From Comamonadaceae bacterium PBBC1 (GTDB lineage Bacteria > Pseudomonadota > Gammaproteobacteria > Burkholderiales > Burkholderiaceae_C), in NCBI GenBank assembly GCA_002256145.1, contig NKIP01000001.1, positions 256,090 to 320,089 of the forward strand: DNA of 64,000 nt, in the 5' to 3' direction. The translations under genes were made by a program, and so were the position numbers. Positions 9,856 through 19,372 of the stretch are shown here, in pieces. Within the stretch, counting starts at the first letter, position 1; each line of letters begins with the position of its first letter. The notes below the pieces were generated by a model. It was not told the DNA's origin, ran no database searches, and was given only the letters and a program-made list of their open reading frames with translations.

Positions 9856-10491
9856 ATGATCAAACTCTTCGTTGGCCTGGGTAACCCGGGTAGTGAATAC
9901 GACGACACCCGACACAACGCCGGCTTTTGGTGGATTGACGCTGTGGCCCGAGAGCTCAAGGTCTCAATGGTGCCTGAGCGCAGCTACCACGGACTGGTGG
10001 CCCGTACCACCGTCAACGGCCACAACGTGTGGCTGCTCGAACCCCAGACCTTCATGAACCTGTCGGGCAAGTCGGTCAGCGCACTGGCCCGGTTCTTTAA
10101 AATTCAGCCGCAAGAAATTTTGGTCGCGCACGACGAACTCGACATCGTACCGGGCGAAGCCAAGCTCAAGCTGGGCGGCAGCCATGCGGGGCACAACGGC
10201 CTGCGCGACATCCATGCCCAACTGGGCACAGCCGATTACTGGCGTCTGCGCATTGGCGTGGGCCATCCGGGCGACAAGGCCGAAGTGGTCAGCTGGGTTT
10301 TAAAGAAGCCCATGCTCGAACACCGCAAAGCCATCGACGACAGCATCCACCGCTCTGTAGCAGCTTTGCCGCTGCTCTTGGCGGGCGACATGGAAAAGGC
10401 CATGGTGCGCATCCACACCAGCAAGCCACCACGCCCCAAACCGCCCCGGCCGGTCAAAGCGCCTGCACCAGACGTACCCACCGCAGAATGA
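9856..10491 (+). CDS. pth: Peptidyl-tRNA hydrolase
   Basis: Recycles tRNA from peptidyl-tRNA released during abortive translation. Product of 211 residues from the ATG at 9856, with N10 and catalytic H20 in GLGNPG...[16 protein letters not shown] around residue 68, HDELD near 93 and [13 protein letters not shown]. The C terminus has a Pro/Lys-rich tail ([15 protein letters not shown]) beyond the catalytic core. It follows rplY in the conserved prs-rplY-pth order. Confidence 0.95.
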   Translation: MIKLFVGLGNPGSEYDDTRHNAGFWWIDAVARELKVSMVPERSYHGLVARTTVNGHNVWLLEPQTFMNLSGKSVSALARFFKIQPQEILVAHDELDIVPGEAKLKLGGSHAGHNGLRDIHAQLGTADYWRLRIGVGHPGDKAEVVSWVLKKPMLEHRKAIDDSIHRSVAALPLLLAGDMEKAMVRIHTSKPPRPKPPRPVKAPAPDVPTAE

Positions 10492-10506
10492 GGCGGGCCG
10501 CCCGGC

Positions 10507-10797
<291 letters not shown>

Positions 10798-10915
10798 TTA
10801 TCGGCCACAGGCATCAGCCCGAAGGACTGCAGGGCTGTTGTCTGCTCCTCAACTTGGGCAAGACAAGACCCCACAACACGCCCTGGCCCGGCGACATGCG
10901 CCTAAAATGGACCGC

Positions 10916-11761
10916 ATGATGAACGCCGACTTGCACTGCCACTCCGTCATTTCTGACGGCACCCTCACCCCCGAAGCCCTGGCCGAACGCGCCAAAGCCA
11001 ACGGCGTGGAACTGTGGGCGCTGACCGACCATGACGAAGTGGGTGGGCAAGACCGCGCCCTCGCCGCAGCCCGTGCGAATGGCCTGCCCTACCTGACCGG
11101 CACCGAGATTTCGGTCACCTTTGCCCACCAGACGGTGCACATCGTGGGCCTGGGCTTTGACCCGCACGACAGCGCCTTGGTGGCTGGATTGCGCCGCACC
11201 CGGGGCGGGCGCAGTGAACGCGCCCAGGAAATGTCAGACGGCCTTGCCAAAGTGGGCATCAAAAACGCCTACGAAGGCGCCCTGCACTACGTCGGCAACC
11301 CCGAGCTGATTTCGCGCACCCACTTTGCCCGCCACCTGGTCGAAACGGGCGTGTGCAGCGACACCTCGGAGGTGTTTCGCAAATACCTGACCGAAGGCAA
11401 ACCCGGCTACGTGCCCCACCGCTGGGCACGCTTGCAAGAAGCGGTGCAATGGATCACCGAAGCGGGTGGTATCGCCGTCATTGCCCACCCGGCCCGTTAT
11501 GGCTTCACGCCCAACGAAGAGTACGCGCTGTTCAGTGAATTCAAGGCCCACGGCGGGCGCGGTGTGGAGGTCATCACTGGCAGCCATTCTTCACCCGAAG
11601 CGGTGCGCTACGCCGAAACTGCGCTGGAATTCGATCTGGCCGCCTCGCGTGGCAGTGACTTTCACAGCCCCGAAGAAAGCCGCATCGACCTGGGCACCCT
11701 GCCTTTGCTGCCTGGTCAACTGACCCCAGTTTGGGACCTGCTGGCCAACCGCATTCAGTGA
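10916..11761 (+). CDS. PHP-domain phosphoesterase (RNase AM / YciV type)
   Basis: About 281 residues of the PHP metal-dependent phosphoesterase fold, starting ADLHCHSVISDGTLTP (metal ligands H7, H9) with LTDHDEVGG, GTEISV, an AHPARYG motif near the middle and GSDFHSP at the end. In E. coli the YciV homologue (RNase AM, earlier 3',5'-nucleoside bisphosphate phosphatase) trims rRNA 5' ends. As in E. coli, a yciO-like gene is close by. Three in-frame ATGs (10907, 10916, 10919) exist. A TAAAAT box at 10903-10908 could be a -10 element and would exclude the first. The next gene starts in an overlap with the stop. Confidence 0.87.
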   Translation: MMNADLHCHSVISDGTLTPEALAERAKANGVELWALTDHDEVGGQDRALAAARANGLPYLTGTEISVTFAHQTVHIVGLGFDPHDSALVAGLRRTRGGRSERAQEMSDGLAKVGIKNAYEGALHYVGNPELISRTHFARHLVETGVCSDTSEVFRKYLTEGKPGYVPHRWARLQEAVQWITEAGGIAVIAHPARYGFTPNEEYALFSEFKAHGGRGVEVITGSHSSPEAVRYAETALEFDLAASRGSDFHSPEESRIDLGTLPLLPGQLTPVWDLLANRIQ

Positions 11762-12657
11762 CCCCCACGCTCAGACTCGCCAGCCTTCAGGGCATCGGAT
11801 TTGCCGTCTTGGCGACGGCCTGCTTTGCCACTCTGGACACCACCACCCGTCACGTCAGCGCGGGTCTGTCGGTGCTGGTGGCGCTGTGGTTCCGGTACGC
11901 CATCCAGGCCGTCATCACCACGGCCGCAGTCTGGCCAGGCAGCGGCCGTCGCATTTTGCAGACACAGCACCCGCGTTTTCAGCTCGCTCGCGGGCTGCTC
12001 TTGTTTGCTTGCAGCATCCTGGCTTTTTTAAGCCTCAAATACATGCCCGTGGGAGAGTTCACGGCCATCTCACTGCTGGCACCCCTGGTCATCACCTTGC
12101 TGGCAGCCTGGCTACTGAAAGAAAAAATCCGCCCTCTGCGCTGGCTGCTGGTGCTGGGGGGATTTGTCGGCACCCTGATCATCATCCGTCCCGGCAGCCA
12201 ACACCTTGATTGGACCGTGCTCTTGCCGCTGATGCTGGTGGGAACCAACTCCGGCTTTCAACTGCTGACCAGCAAGATGGCCAAAACCGAAGACCCGATC
12301 ACCACCCATTTCTACACCGGCTGGATCGGCACCGCCATGGCCTCACTGCTGCTGCCTTTTGTCTGGGAAATGCCTGCAGACTGGACAGTCTGGTTGCAAT
12401 TGCTGCTGATGGGGGTGTTGGCCTCGATTGGACATTTTTTGCTGATCCTGGCCTACGGCCGCACTCCAGCTGCCACCTTGACGCCCTATTTGTACACTCA
12501 GATCGGCTTTGCAGTGCTGGGCGGCTGGGTGGTGTTCAACCATTTGCCCGACCCATGGACCTTTGCTGGCATGGGTTTGGTCGCCCTGTGCGGCGCATTA
12601 GGCGCCTGGCTCACTGTGCGGGAAAGCCGCATCGCCGTTCAAGCTGCGCAAACTTGA
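11758..12657 (+). CDS. EamA-family (DMT) inner-membrane transporter
   Basis: About 299 residues with ten hydrophobic segments in two EamA halves (RhaT/YdcZ fold), a putative small-molecule exporter or permease of unknown substrate. The start is taken as GTG at 11758, overlapping the PHP stop as GTGA. An upstream ATG at 11731 in the same frame lies inside the PHP gene and would add nine non-hydrophobic residues. Conserved stretches include ATLDTTTRHVS in helix 1 and ARGLLLF, with the second repeat starting near LMLVGTNSGFQLL. It is coupled to the PHP gene, but their jobs need not be related. Confidence 0.8.
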   Translation: MTPTLRLASLQGIGFAVLATACFATLDTTTRHVSAGLSVLVALWFRYAIQAVITTAAVWPGSGRRILQTQHPRFQLARGLLLFACSILAFLSLKYMPVGEFTAISLLAPLVITLLAAWLLKEKIRPLRWLLVLGGFVGTLIIIRPGSQHLDWTVLLPLMLVGTNSGFQLLTSKMAKTEDPITTHFYTGWIGTAMASLLLPFVWEMPADWTVWLQLLLMGVLASIGHFLLILAYGRTPAATLTPYLYTQIGFAVLGGWVVFNHLPDPWTFAGMGLVALCGALGAWLTVRESRIAVQAAQT

Positions 12658-12734
12658 GTCTCCCCTCTTTTCAAAGCTGACGGCGCCCTCAAGTAAAGTC
12701 CACCATCATCACCGGCAATCTACTGCCCACAGCC

Positions 12735-13358
12735 ATGGCCCAGTTTTTCACTGTTCACCCCGAGAACCCGCAAGCACGCTTGCTCAAACAAGCCGTGCAA
12801 CTGCTCAAGCAAGGCAATGTGCTGGCGGTGCCCACCGATTCCAGCTACGCACTGGTCTGCCACCTGGACGACAAGAACGCCGCCGACCAGTTGCGCCGCA
12901 TCCGCGCTGTGGACGACAAGCACCACCTGACACTGCTGTGCCGCGACTTGAGCGAGCTGGCCAACTACGCCCGGGTGGACAACCGGCAGTTTCGCGCCAT
13001 CAAGCAGGCCACGCCCGGGCCCTTCACCTTCATTCTGGAAGCCACCAAGGAAGTGCCGCGCCGCTTGAGCCACCCCCAGCGCAAAACCATTGGCCTGCGC
13101 GTGCCCGAGCACAAAGTGCTGCAAGAACTGCTGGCCCTGCATGGCGCACCGCTGTTGGCCGCCACCTTGATCATGCCGGGCGAAGATGCCCCCCTGAATG
13201 ACCCGCAAGACATTCGCGAGCGACTGGAGCACCAAGTGGGCGCGGTCATTGATGCAGGCGCCTGCTCGCTCGAGCCCACCACGGTGATCGACATGAGCGG
13301 CGATGAACCCACCCTGGTGCGCCACGGTCAAGGTGATCCTGCGCTGCTGGGCCTCTGA
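12735..13358 (+). CDS. YciO/YrdC-like threonylcarbamoyl-AMP synthase family protein
   Basis: 207 residues of the Sua5/YciO/YrdC fold, with LAVPTDSSYALVC as the KxR..SxN-type nucleotide-binding region, then HLTLLCRDLSELANYA, PGPFTFILEAT and IGLRVPEH. It resembles YciO (short, without the Sua5 C-terminal domain) more than TsaC. The family makes L-threonylcarbamoyladenylate for t6A modification, but YciO paralogues are not always active in t6A synthesis, so the role is uncertain. The neighbouring PHP gene repeats the E. coli yciV-yciO association. Confidence 0.85.
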   Translation: MAQFFTVHPENPQARLLKQAVQLLKQGNVLAVPTDSSYALVCHLDDKNAADQLRRIRAVDDKHHLTLLCRDLSELANYARVDNRQFRAIKQATPGPFTFILEATKEVPRRLSHPQRKTIGLRVPEHKVLQELLALHGAPLLAATLIMPGEDAPLNDPQDIRERLEHQVGAVIDAGACSLEPTTVIDMSGDEPTLVRHGQGDPALLGL

Positions 13359-13493
13359 AACAGAACACAGCCTGCCCTGACCATGGCCTGGCGCTCTGCC
13401 CGGTCAAAAACGACCGTCAGCCGCCCCCAAAGAAAACCCCTGCAACAGCACCAGGGGCCGCAGCAGGGGTCAGGCAGGAAAAACGCTGATGGC

Positions 13494-14084
13494 TTACTTC
13501 AGATCGCCCGCCAGGCTGGCCAAGGTATCTGCAGCGATTTCAATGTGTGATGGGTAATGCGTGTGGTCGCAGCCCATCTTGACGCCAGCGCCAGCCTTCA
13601 CGGCCGCGCACATGTCGGGCTTGAGTTCAAAACGCACAAAGTGCACCGCTGAGGTTTTTTCTTCGGTCTCGCGGTCCAGGTCTTCGTCGGCAATGGCATA
13701 CACGCGGCCATGGCCTTCGACCTCGACAAACATGCGGTCTTCCACGCCGATCAGCTTGGCCAGTTCGCGCTTGCGTTCATTGATGTCGGTGTACTCGATC
13801 ATCATGGTGGCTTTCCAGTTGCTGCCATCCGGCACCAGCGGGGCATAGGCCTCGATCTCTTGCAGGATGCCTTCTTCTTCAAAGACTTTTTCGATGCGCA
13901 GCATCTCTTGGATCTGGTAGCGAATGGTGGTCTCGCTCTCGAACTGCATGTTGATGTGCTCACCCAGCTGCACGCTGCGCAGCTTTCGGTGCGCGATCAC
14001 ATCGGGCTTGTGAACCTTGCGCCACTTGGTATAGGCCTCCAAAGACATCAGGGTCTCGGGCGTGATTTTTCCGGTCAGTTGCAT
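13494..14084 (-). CDS. DUF3501 family protein
   Basis: 196-residue soluble protein of the DUF3501 family (start MQLTGKITPETLMSLEAYTKWRK), function unknown. It has no signal peptide or membrane segment. Two His/Cys-bearing spots near the end (KPDMCAAVKAG and MGCDHTHYPSH) might bind metal. It is the last gene of a minus-strand set rubrerythrin / Fe-S oxidoreductase / DUF3501; the start lies 11 bases after the oxidoreductase stop. That trio recurs in proteobacteria and suggests a shared role in peroxide or iron handling (inference). Confidence 0.85.
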   Translation of the reverse strand: MQLTGKITPETLMSLEAYTKWRKVHKPDVIAHRKLRSVQLGEHINMQFESETTIRYQIQEMLRIEKVFEEEGILQEIEAYAPLVPDGSNWKATMMIEYTDINERKRELAKLIGVEDRMFVEVEGHGRVYAIADEDLDRETEEKTSAVHFVRFELKPDMCAAVKAGAGVKMGCDHTHYPSHIEIAADTLASLAGDLK

Positions 14085-14095
14085 GACAGTGTTCC

Positions 14096-15445
14096 TTATT
14101 TGAGACCGTAGGCTTTGCGCACCAGGGTCAAGGGGTGGTTCAGTTCGGGGGCGCCCAAGCCGTTGACTTCAAAGCCTTGAGCAATGTGGTGGCCGCCCAG
14201 AGGGCAGTCAGAGCTGATGAAGTCGGGCTTGGAGCCGTCTTTCATGGTGGCCATGGCCTTGAACACGGGTTTGCCGATTTTCATGGCCATGTCGTGTGAG
14301 CCTTTTTTCACGCCATAGGTTCCGGCGTGGCCCGAGCAGCGCTCGATGGTGTTGATCTCGGTGTCCGGGATCATCTTGAGCATTTCTTCGGTCTTTTTGC
14401 CAATGTTTTGCACCCGGCCGTGGCAGGGAATCTGGTAGCTCACATTGCCCAATTTTTGCGGGAATTCGGTCTTGAGCAAGCCGTCGCGCTTGCGGGCCAT
14501 GAAGTATTCAAACGGGTCCCACATCGCGTCTTTGACCAACTGGGTGTCGGCGCAATCGGGGAACATCAGCGGGATTTCCTGCTTGAACATCAAGGCGCAG
14601 CTGGGCACGGCCGCCATGATGGCGTAACCATCTTTGGCGTATTTGGCCAGCACCGGAATGTTGGCTTCTTTGGACTGCTGGACCGATTCAAGATCACCCA
14701 ATTCGAGCTTGGGCATGCCGCAGCACTTTTCTTTCTCGACCAGCACATAGGGAATGGCGTTGTGGTCCAGGATCTTCAGCAGGTCATGGCCGATGCCAGG
14801 CTCGTTGTAGTTGATGTAGCAGGTGGAGTAGATCGCCACTTTGCCAGGTGTTTTCTCGCCATCCACCACTTTGGACGCCTTGGCATCCGGGGCGCTGGAG
14901 CGGAATTTTTTCGTGGCCAAAGAAGGCAACCAAGCGTTTTTGTCGACGCCCGCCACGCTTTCCATGATGCTGCGTGCCGCTTCGGTCTTGTTGATGGCGT
15001 TGATGGCTTGCACCACGATCGGGATGCCCGCAAACGAGCCATGCGTGTCGGTCGAAGCGAGGAACTTTTCAGCCGCTCCCACCTCGCCTTTTTTGAACTT
15101 GATGGCCTTGGCCCGCAGCATGGTGTGCGGGAAGTCCAAGTTCCACTCGTGCGGTGGGGTGTAGGGGCACTTGGTCATGTAGCACAGGTCGCACATGAAG
15201 CACTGGTCCACCACTTTCCAGTAATCCTTCTTGTCCACACCATCGACTTCCATGGTGCTGCTCTCGTCCACCAGGTCGAACAAAGTAGGAAAAGAGCCAC
15301 ACAAGCTCACGCAGCGGCGGCAGCCGTGGCAGATGTCAAAAATGCGCTCCAACTCGTCGAAGCACTTTTCCTCGTTGTAAAAATCCGGCCCCTCCCAGCC
15401 AAGGGCATGTCGTGTGGGGGCTTCGAGGTTGCCTTCTTTGGCCAT
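14096..15445 (-). CDS. GlpC/HdrD-like Fe-S oxidoreductase
   Basis: 449-residue protein with an N-terminal double 4Fe-4S ferredoxin module (C39, C42, C45, C49 and C82, C85, C88, C93) followed by two CCG (cysteine-rich) domains marked by EKCCGMPKLE, IPCHGRVQN and ERCSGHAGTYG, plus DCPLGGHH. This is the layout of the GlpC/GlcF/HdrD electron-transfer subunits. No flavoprotein dehydrogenase partner is adjacent, so it may transfer electrons to the rubrerythrin beside it (inference). The ATG at 15445 has an AGGAGCACAAC ribosome site. Confidence 0.87.
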   Translation of the reverse strand: MAKEGNLEAPTRHALGWEGPDFYNEEKCFDELERIFDICHGCRRCVSLCGSFPTLFDLVDESSTMEVDGVDKKDYWKVVDQCFMCDLCYMTKCPYTPPHEWNLDFPHTMLRAKAIKFKKGEVGAAEKFLASTDTHGSFAGIPIVVQAINAINKTEAARSIMESVAGVDKNAWLPSLATKKFRSSAPDAKASKVVDGEKTPGKVAIYSTCYINYNEPGIGHDLLKILDHNAIPYVLVEKEKCCGMPKLELGDLESVQQSKEANIPVLAKYAKDGYAIMAAVPSCALMFKQEIPLMFPDCADTQLVKDAMWDPFEYFMARKRDGLLKTEFPQKLGNVSYQIPCHGRVQNIGKKTEEMLKMIPDTEINTIERCSGHAGTYGVKKGSHDMAMKIGKPVFKAMATMKDGSKPDFISSDCPLGGHHIAQGFEVNGLGAPELNHPLTLVRKAYGLK

Positions 15446-15505
15446 GTTGTGCTCCTGTGAGATTTTTATGGGGTTTTTCTGAAGGTTCTGCGTTCAGAAC
15501 CCTGA

Positions 15506-15537
15506 GAAAAACCCGCTGCGCCTTACGGTGCAGCGGG
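15506..15537 (-). terminator. Terminator between rubrerythrin and Fe-S gene
   Basis: On the minus strand, stem CCCGCTGC / GCAGCGGG with an 10-base loop, followed by TTTTTCTC. It lies 18 bases after the rubrerythrin stop. It would make rubrerythrin a mainly separate short transcript, with partial read-through into the Fe-S/DUF3501 genes. Confidence 0.75.
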
Positions 15538-15555
15538 CTCAGGGAACAAGGGGGA

Positions 15556-15978
15556 TCAATCCACCAGTTCGTTCAAAGCTTTCTGGTAACGGTTGGCGTG
15601 TGAACGCTCAGCCTTGGCCAGAGTCTCGAACCAGTCGGCGACTTCGTCGAAGCCTTCTTCGCGAGCGGTCTTGGCCATGCCAGGGTACATGTCGGTGTAC
15701 TCGTGGGTTTCGCCAGCCACAGCCGAAGCCAGGTTGTCACGTGTCGAGCCAATGGGCATGCCGGTGGCTGGGTCGCCGGATTGCTCCAGGAATTCCAGGT
15801 GACCGTGGGCGTGACCTGTTTCACCTTCGGCGGTGGAACGGAACAGGGCTGCCACATCGTTCTGACCTTCAACGTCAGCTTTGTTCGCGAAGTACAAATA
15901 GCGACGGTTGGCCTGGGATTCGCCAGCAAAGGCGTCCTTCAGGCATTGTTCCGTGCGCGAGCCTTTGAGTGCTGCCAT
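15556..15978 (-). CDS. Rubrerythrin (ferritin-like diiron protein)
   Basis: 140-residue ferritin-like protein, a probable peroxide reductase. Diiron ligands are visible as E20 in [15 protein letters not shown]53-x2-H56 in [10 protein letters not shown], a glutamate in [12 protein letters not shown] and ExxH in [10 protein letters not shown]. The C-terminal rubredoxin domain of classical rubrerythrins is absent, so electrons must come from another protein, perhaps the Fe-S oxidoreductase encoded next. A GGAGATATCC ribosome site precedes the ATG. Confidence 0.92.
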   Translation of the reverse strand: MAALKGSRTEQCLKDAFAGESQANRRYLYFANKADVEGQNDVAALFRSTAEGETGHAHGHLEFLEQSGDPATGMPIGSTRDNLASAVAGETHEYTDMYPGMAKTAREEGFDEVADWFETLAKAERSHANRYQKALNELVD

Positions 15979-16314
15979 GGATATCTCCTTGTGGGTTTTG
16001 GGTGCATTGCCCTGGCAGAATCGCCAGAGAACCGTCAGGTTAAACCTAAACTGATCAGTCTCCCAATTGATTGATCCAATGGCACAAATTTAGATTGCCT
16101 ATTGCCTTGGCGATTTGATAAACATCATGCTCATTGAAACGACTTGGCACGCATTCGCCCACATCGGCAGATAAAAAAACACAAAACAAGGTGGAGCAAA
16201 GGCCATTACAAAGCGTCAAGGGCTTTGATAGGCCTCGTTAAAATAAGCAATTTGGGATGCACCTGTCCCATACGGCATCCGTTGCGTTGCCGTTTCTTTT
16301 GGAAAATCCGCCCC
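15979..16314. promoter_or_regulatory. Divergent promoter region rubrerythrin / valS
   Basis: These 336 bases hold no gene. Near the rubrerythrin side are two short palindromes that could be operators: AGGTTAAACCT (16038-16048) and ACTGATCAGT (16050-16059). The valS side carries a TAAAAT box (16239-16244) without a well placed -35. No T-box or riboswitch architecture was recognised. Confidence 0.45.
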
Positions 16315-19300
16315 ATGAGCAATGCCCCCGCCACTGTGGCCCACCAGCCCGGCCTTGAAAGCCTGTCCAAATCCTTCGAACCCGCCGCACTGGAAGCCCA
16401 TTGGGGCCCCGAATGGGAAAAACGAGGCTACGGTGTGGCCGGTTTCCGGGGCACCCAAGCCCCCAAGGAAGGCGCTCCAGCGTTTGCCATCCAGCTGCCC
16501 CCGCCCAACGTGACCGGCACGCTACACATGGGCCACGCCTTCAACCAGACCATCATGGACTCGTTGACGCGCTACCACCGCATGCTGGGCCACAACACCG
16601 CCTGGATTCCGGGCACCGACCACGCGGGCATTGCCACCCAGATCGTGGTGGAGCGCCAGCTGCAGGCCAAAGGCATCAGCCGCCACGACATGGGCCCCAC
16701 ACCCGCAGAAGCCCGCAAGAACTTTGTGAGCAAGGTCTGGGAGTGGAAAGAAGAGTCCGGCAGCACCATCACCAGCCAAATGCGCCGCATGGGCGACAGC
16801 GTGGACTGGAGCCGCGAATACTTCACGATGGACCCCAAGCTGTCCAAGACCGTGACAGAGACCTTTGTGCAGCTCTATGAGCAAGGCCTGATCTACCGTG
16901 GCAAACGTCTGGTGAACTGGGACCCGGTGCTGATGAGCGCTGTGTCGGACCTGGAAGTCGAGAGCGAGGAAGAAGAAGGCTCGATGTGGCACATCCGCTA
17001 TGACTTGGCCGATGGCAGTGGCAGCCTCACGGTGGCCACCACCCGCCCCGAAACCCTGTTGGGCGACGTGGCCGTGATGGTGCACCCTGAAGACGAGCGC
17101 TACAAGCACCTCATCGGCCAGCAGGTCAACCTGCCTTTGTGCGGCCGCACCATCCCGGTGATTGCCGACGACTATGTGGACAAGGCCTTCGGCACGGGCG
17201 TCGTCAAGGTCACACCAGCACACGACACGAACGACTACCAAGTCGGCCAGCGCCACAAGCTGGAAATGATCTGCGTGTTGAACCTGGACGCCACGATCAA
17301 CAGCAACGCGCCAGAAAAATACCGAGGCCTGGACCGCTTCGTGGCCCGCAAGGCCGTGGTGGCCGATCTCGAAGCCTCAGGCCATTTGGTCGAGGTCAAA
17401 AAACACAAACTCATGGTGCCCCGCTGCGCCCGCACAGGCCAGGTGATCGAACCCATGCTGACCGACCAGTGGTTCGTGGCCATGAACCAGGTGGGCACAG
17501 GTGATGCCACCGGCAAGAGCATTGCCCAAAAAGCCATCGACGCGGTGCAGTCCGGCGAAGTGAGCTTTGTGCCCGAGAACTGGGTCAACACCTACAACCA
17601 GTGGATGAACAACATCCAGGACTGGTGTATCTCGCGCCAGCTGTGGTGGGGCCACCAGATCCCCGCTTGGTACGACGAAGACGGCAAGGTGTACGTGGCC
17701 CGCAACGAAGCCGAAGCGCAAGCCCAAGCCCCGGGCAAAACGCTCAAGCGTGACGAAGACGTGCTGGACACTTGGTACTCGAGCGCCTTGGTGCCCTTCA
17801 GCACCATGGGCTGGGGCAATGACGAAAACACAAACAACGCAGCTGGCGAGCGTGCCGGAGGCGGACGCAGCGACATTGCGAGCGAAGCGAGTGGGAGCAA
17901 GACCGGTTCCGGCACGCTCGCCAGCGGAACAGACTACGACCTCTACCTGCCTTCATCCGTCTTGGTCACAGGCTACGACATCATCTTCTTCTGGGTCGCC
18001 CGGATGATCATGATGACCACGCACTTCACCGGCAAAGTGCCCTTCAAACACGTCTACATCCACGGCCTGGTGCTCGATGCCCAAGGCAAGAAGATGAGCA
18101 AGTCCGAAGGCAACGTGCTCGACCCGGTTGACCTGATCGACGGCATCACCTTGGAGCCGCTGCTGGACAAACGCACCCAAGGCCTGCGCAAGCCCGAAAC
18201 AGCCCCCAAGGTGCGCAAGCAAACCGAAAAAGAATTCCCGGACGGCATCCCCGCCTACGGTGCCGATGCGCTGCGCTTCACCTTTGCAGCGCTGGCCAGC
18301 TTGGGCCGCAGCATCAACTTCGACTCCAAGCGCTGCGAGGGCTACCGCAACTTCTGCAACAAGCTGTGGAACGCCACCCGCTTTGTGCTGATGAACTGCG
18401 AAGGTCAGGACTGTGGCCTGAAAGAACACACCAAAGCCGAATGCGCTGCGCCCGGCATCGATGCCAATGGCCAAGCCTCCGCAGCAGGCCCTGTGCACGG
18501 CTATCTGACCTTCAGCCAGGCCGACCGCTGGATCAGCTCGCAACTGCAGCGGGTTGAGGCCGATGTGGCCAAAGGCTTTGCCGAGTACCGCCTGGACAAC
18601 GTGGCCAACACGATTTACGACTTTGTCTGGAACGAGTTCTGCGACTGGTACCTTGAAATCGCCAAGGTGCAGATCAACACCGGTGACGACGCGCAAAAAC
18701 GCGCCACCCGCCGCACCCTGATCCGCACACTCGAAACCATCATGCGCCTGGCGCACCCCATCATCCCCTTCATCACCGAAGAGCTCTGGCAAAAAGTGTC
18801 GGTGGTGGCGGGCCGTCCGGGCGCGTCGGTCAGCATCGCGGCCTACCCCGTGAGCCAGCCCGAGCGCATCGACGAACAGGCAGAAGCGCATGTGGCCAAG
18901 CTCAAGACCCTGGTGGACGCTTGCCGCAACCTGCGCGGCGAGATGAACGTCTCGCCCTCGACCCGCATGCCCGTGTATGTGCTGGGTGACACCGACTTCA
19001 TGCACAGCGTGGCACCGGTGCTGCAGTCATTGGCCAAACTGAGCGAAGTCAAAGTCTTTGACACCGAAGCAGAATGGATCGCTGCAGCACAAGCCGCCCC
19101 CGTGGCCGTGGTGGGTGAAGCACGTTTGTGTTTGTTCATCGAAGTCGATGCCGCTGCAGAAAAAATCCGTCTGACCAAAGAGGCCACTCGCTTGGAAGGT
19201 GAAATCACCAAGGCCAACGCCAAGCTCGGCAACCAAGCCTTTGTGGCCAAGGCACCACAAGCCGTCCTCGACGAAACCAGAAAGCGCGTGGCCGACTTCG

Positions 19301-19347
19301 GGGCCACACTCGACAAAATTCGCCAACAACTGCAACGCTTGGGCTGA
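16315..19347 (+). CDS. valS: Valyl-tRNA synthetase (with in-frame insertion)
   Basis: Class I aminoacyl-tRNA synthetase charging tRNA-Val, 1010 residues from the ATG at 16315. Landmarks are HMGH at 71-74 in [13 protein letters not shown], the CP1 editing domain, KMSKS at 593-597 ([14 protein letters not shown]) and the C-terminal coiled coil after residue 945. Codons 510-537 are an 84-base palindromic element that keeps the frame; it lies between FSTMGWGND and the conserved [14 protein letters not shown] block. The inserted peptide (AGERAGGG...GTLAS) is Gly/Ser/Ala rich and probably forms a surface loop, so the enzyme should still work. galU follows 25 bases later. Confidence 0.96.
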   Translation: MSNAPATVAHQPGLESLSKSFEPAALEAHWGPEWEKRGYGVAGFRGTQAPKEGAPAFAIQLPPPNVTGTLHMGHAFNQTIMDSLTRYHRMLGHNTAWIPGTDHAGIATQIVVERQLQAKGISRHDMGPTPAEARKNFVSKVWEWKEESGSTITSQMRRMGDSVDWSREYFTMDPKLSKTVTETFVQLYEQGLIYRGKRLVNWDPVLMSAVSDLEVESEEEEGSMWHIRYDLADGSGSLTVATTRPETLLGDVAVMVHPEDERYKHLIGQQVNLPLCGRTIPVIADDYVDKAFGTGVVKVTPAHDTNDYQVGQRHKLEMICVLNLDATINSNAPEKYRGLDRFVARKAVVADLEASGHLVEVKKHKLMVPRCARTGQVIEPMLTDQWFVAMNQVGTGDATGKSIAQKAIDAVQSGEVSFVPENWVNTYNQWMNNIQDWCISRQLWWGHQIPAWYDEDGKVYVARNEAEAQAQAPGKTLKRDEDVLDTWYSSALVPFSTMGWGNDENTNNAAGERAGGGRSDIASEASGSKTGSGTLASGTDYDLYLPSSVLVTGYDIIFFWVARMIMMTTHFTGKVPFKHVYIHGLVLDAQGKKMSKSEGNVLDPVDLIDGITLEPLLDKRTQGLRKPETAPKVRKQTEKEFPDGIPAYGADALRFTFAALASLGRSINFDSKRCEGYRNFCNKLWNATRFVLMNCEGQDCGLKEHTKAECAAPGIDANGQASAAGPVHGYLTFSQADRWISSQLQRVEADVAKGFAEYRLDNVANTIYDFVWNEFCDWYLEIAKVQINTGDDAQKRATRRTLIRTLETIMRLAHPIIPFITEELWQKVSVVAGRPGASVSIAAYPVSQPERIDEQAEAHVAKLKTLVDACRNLRGEMNVSPSTRMPVYVLGDTDFMHSVAPVLQSLAKLSEVKVFDTEAEWIAAAQAAPVAVVGEARLCLFIEVDAAAEKIRLTKEATRLEGEITKANAKLGNQAFVAKAPQAVLDETRKRVADFGATLDKIRQQLQRLG
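17842..17925. repeat. 84-bp palindromic element inserted in valS
   Basis: Perfect 18-bp inverted arms (17842-17859 and 17908-17925; left arm GCTGGCGAGCGTGCCGGA) enclose a 48-base centre. The length is exactly 28 codons and both arms begin on codon boundaries, so the reading frame is kept. The translated segment is low-complexity and has no counterpart in ValS proteins I know. It looks like a small non-autonomous palindromic repeat (REP/MITE-like) that landed in a tolerant loop. Confidence 0.8.
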
Positions 19348-19372
19348 TCGCCTGCACACCAAGGACACCCCC

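Noticed and set aside
8556..9959. A 467-codon minus-strand open frame across prs, rplY and pth
   Set aside because: It is antisense to three well-conserved genes and shows no protein family features; GC-rich codon usage makes such mirror frames common.
13437..13469. CCCCTGC...GCAGGGG as a terminator between the YciO and DUF3501 genes
   Set aside because: The arms are 19 bases apart with no T run on either strand; too weak to list as a terminator.
14327..15460. 377-codon plus-strand frame opposite the Fe-S oxidoreductase
   Set aside because: Antisense mirror of a protein with intact cysteine motifs; no start signal.
15979..16314. Start of valS at 16144, giving a 1067-residue protein
   Set aside because: The extra 57 residues are basic and not conserved; the ATG at 16315 matches the family N terminus.
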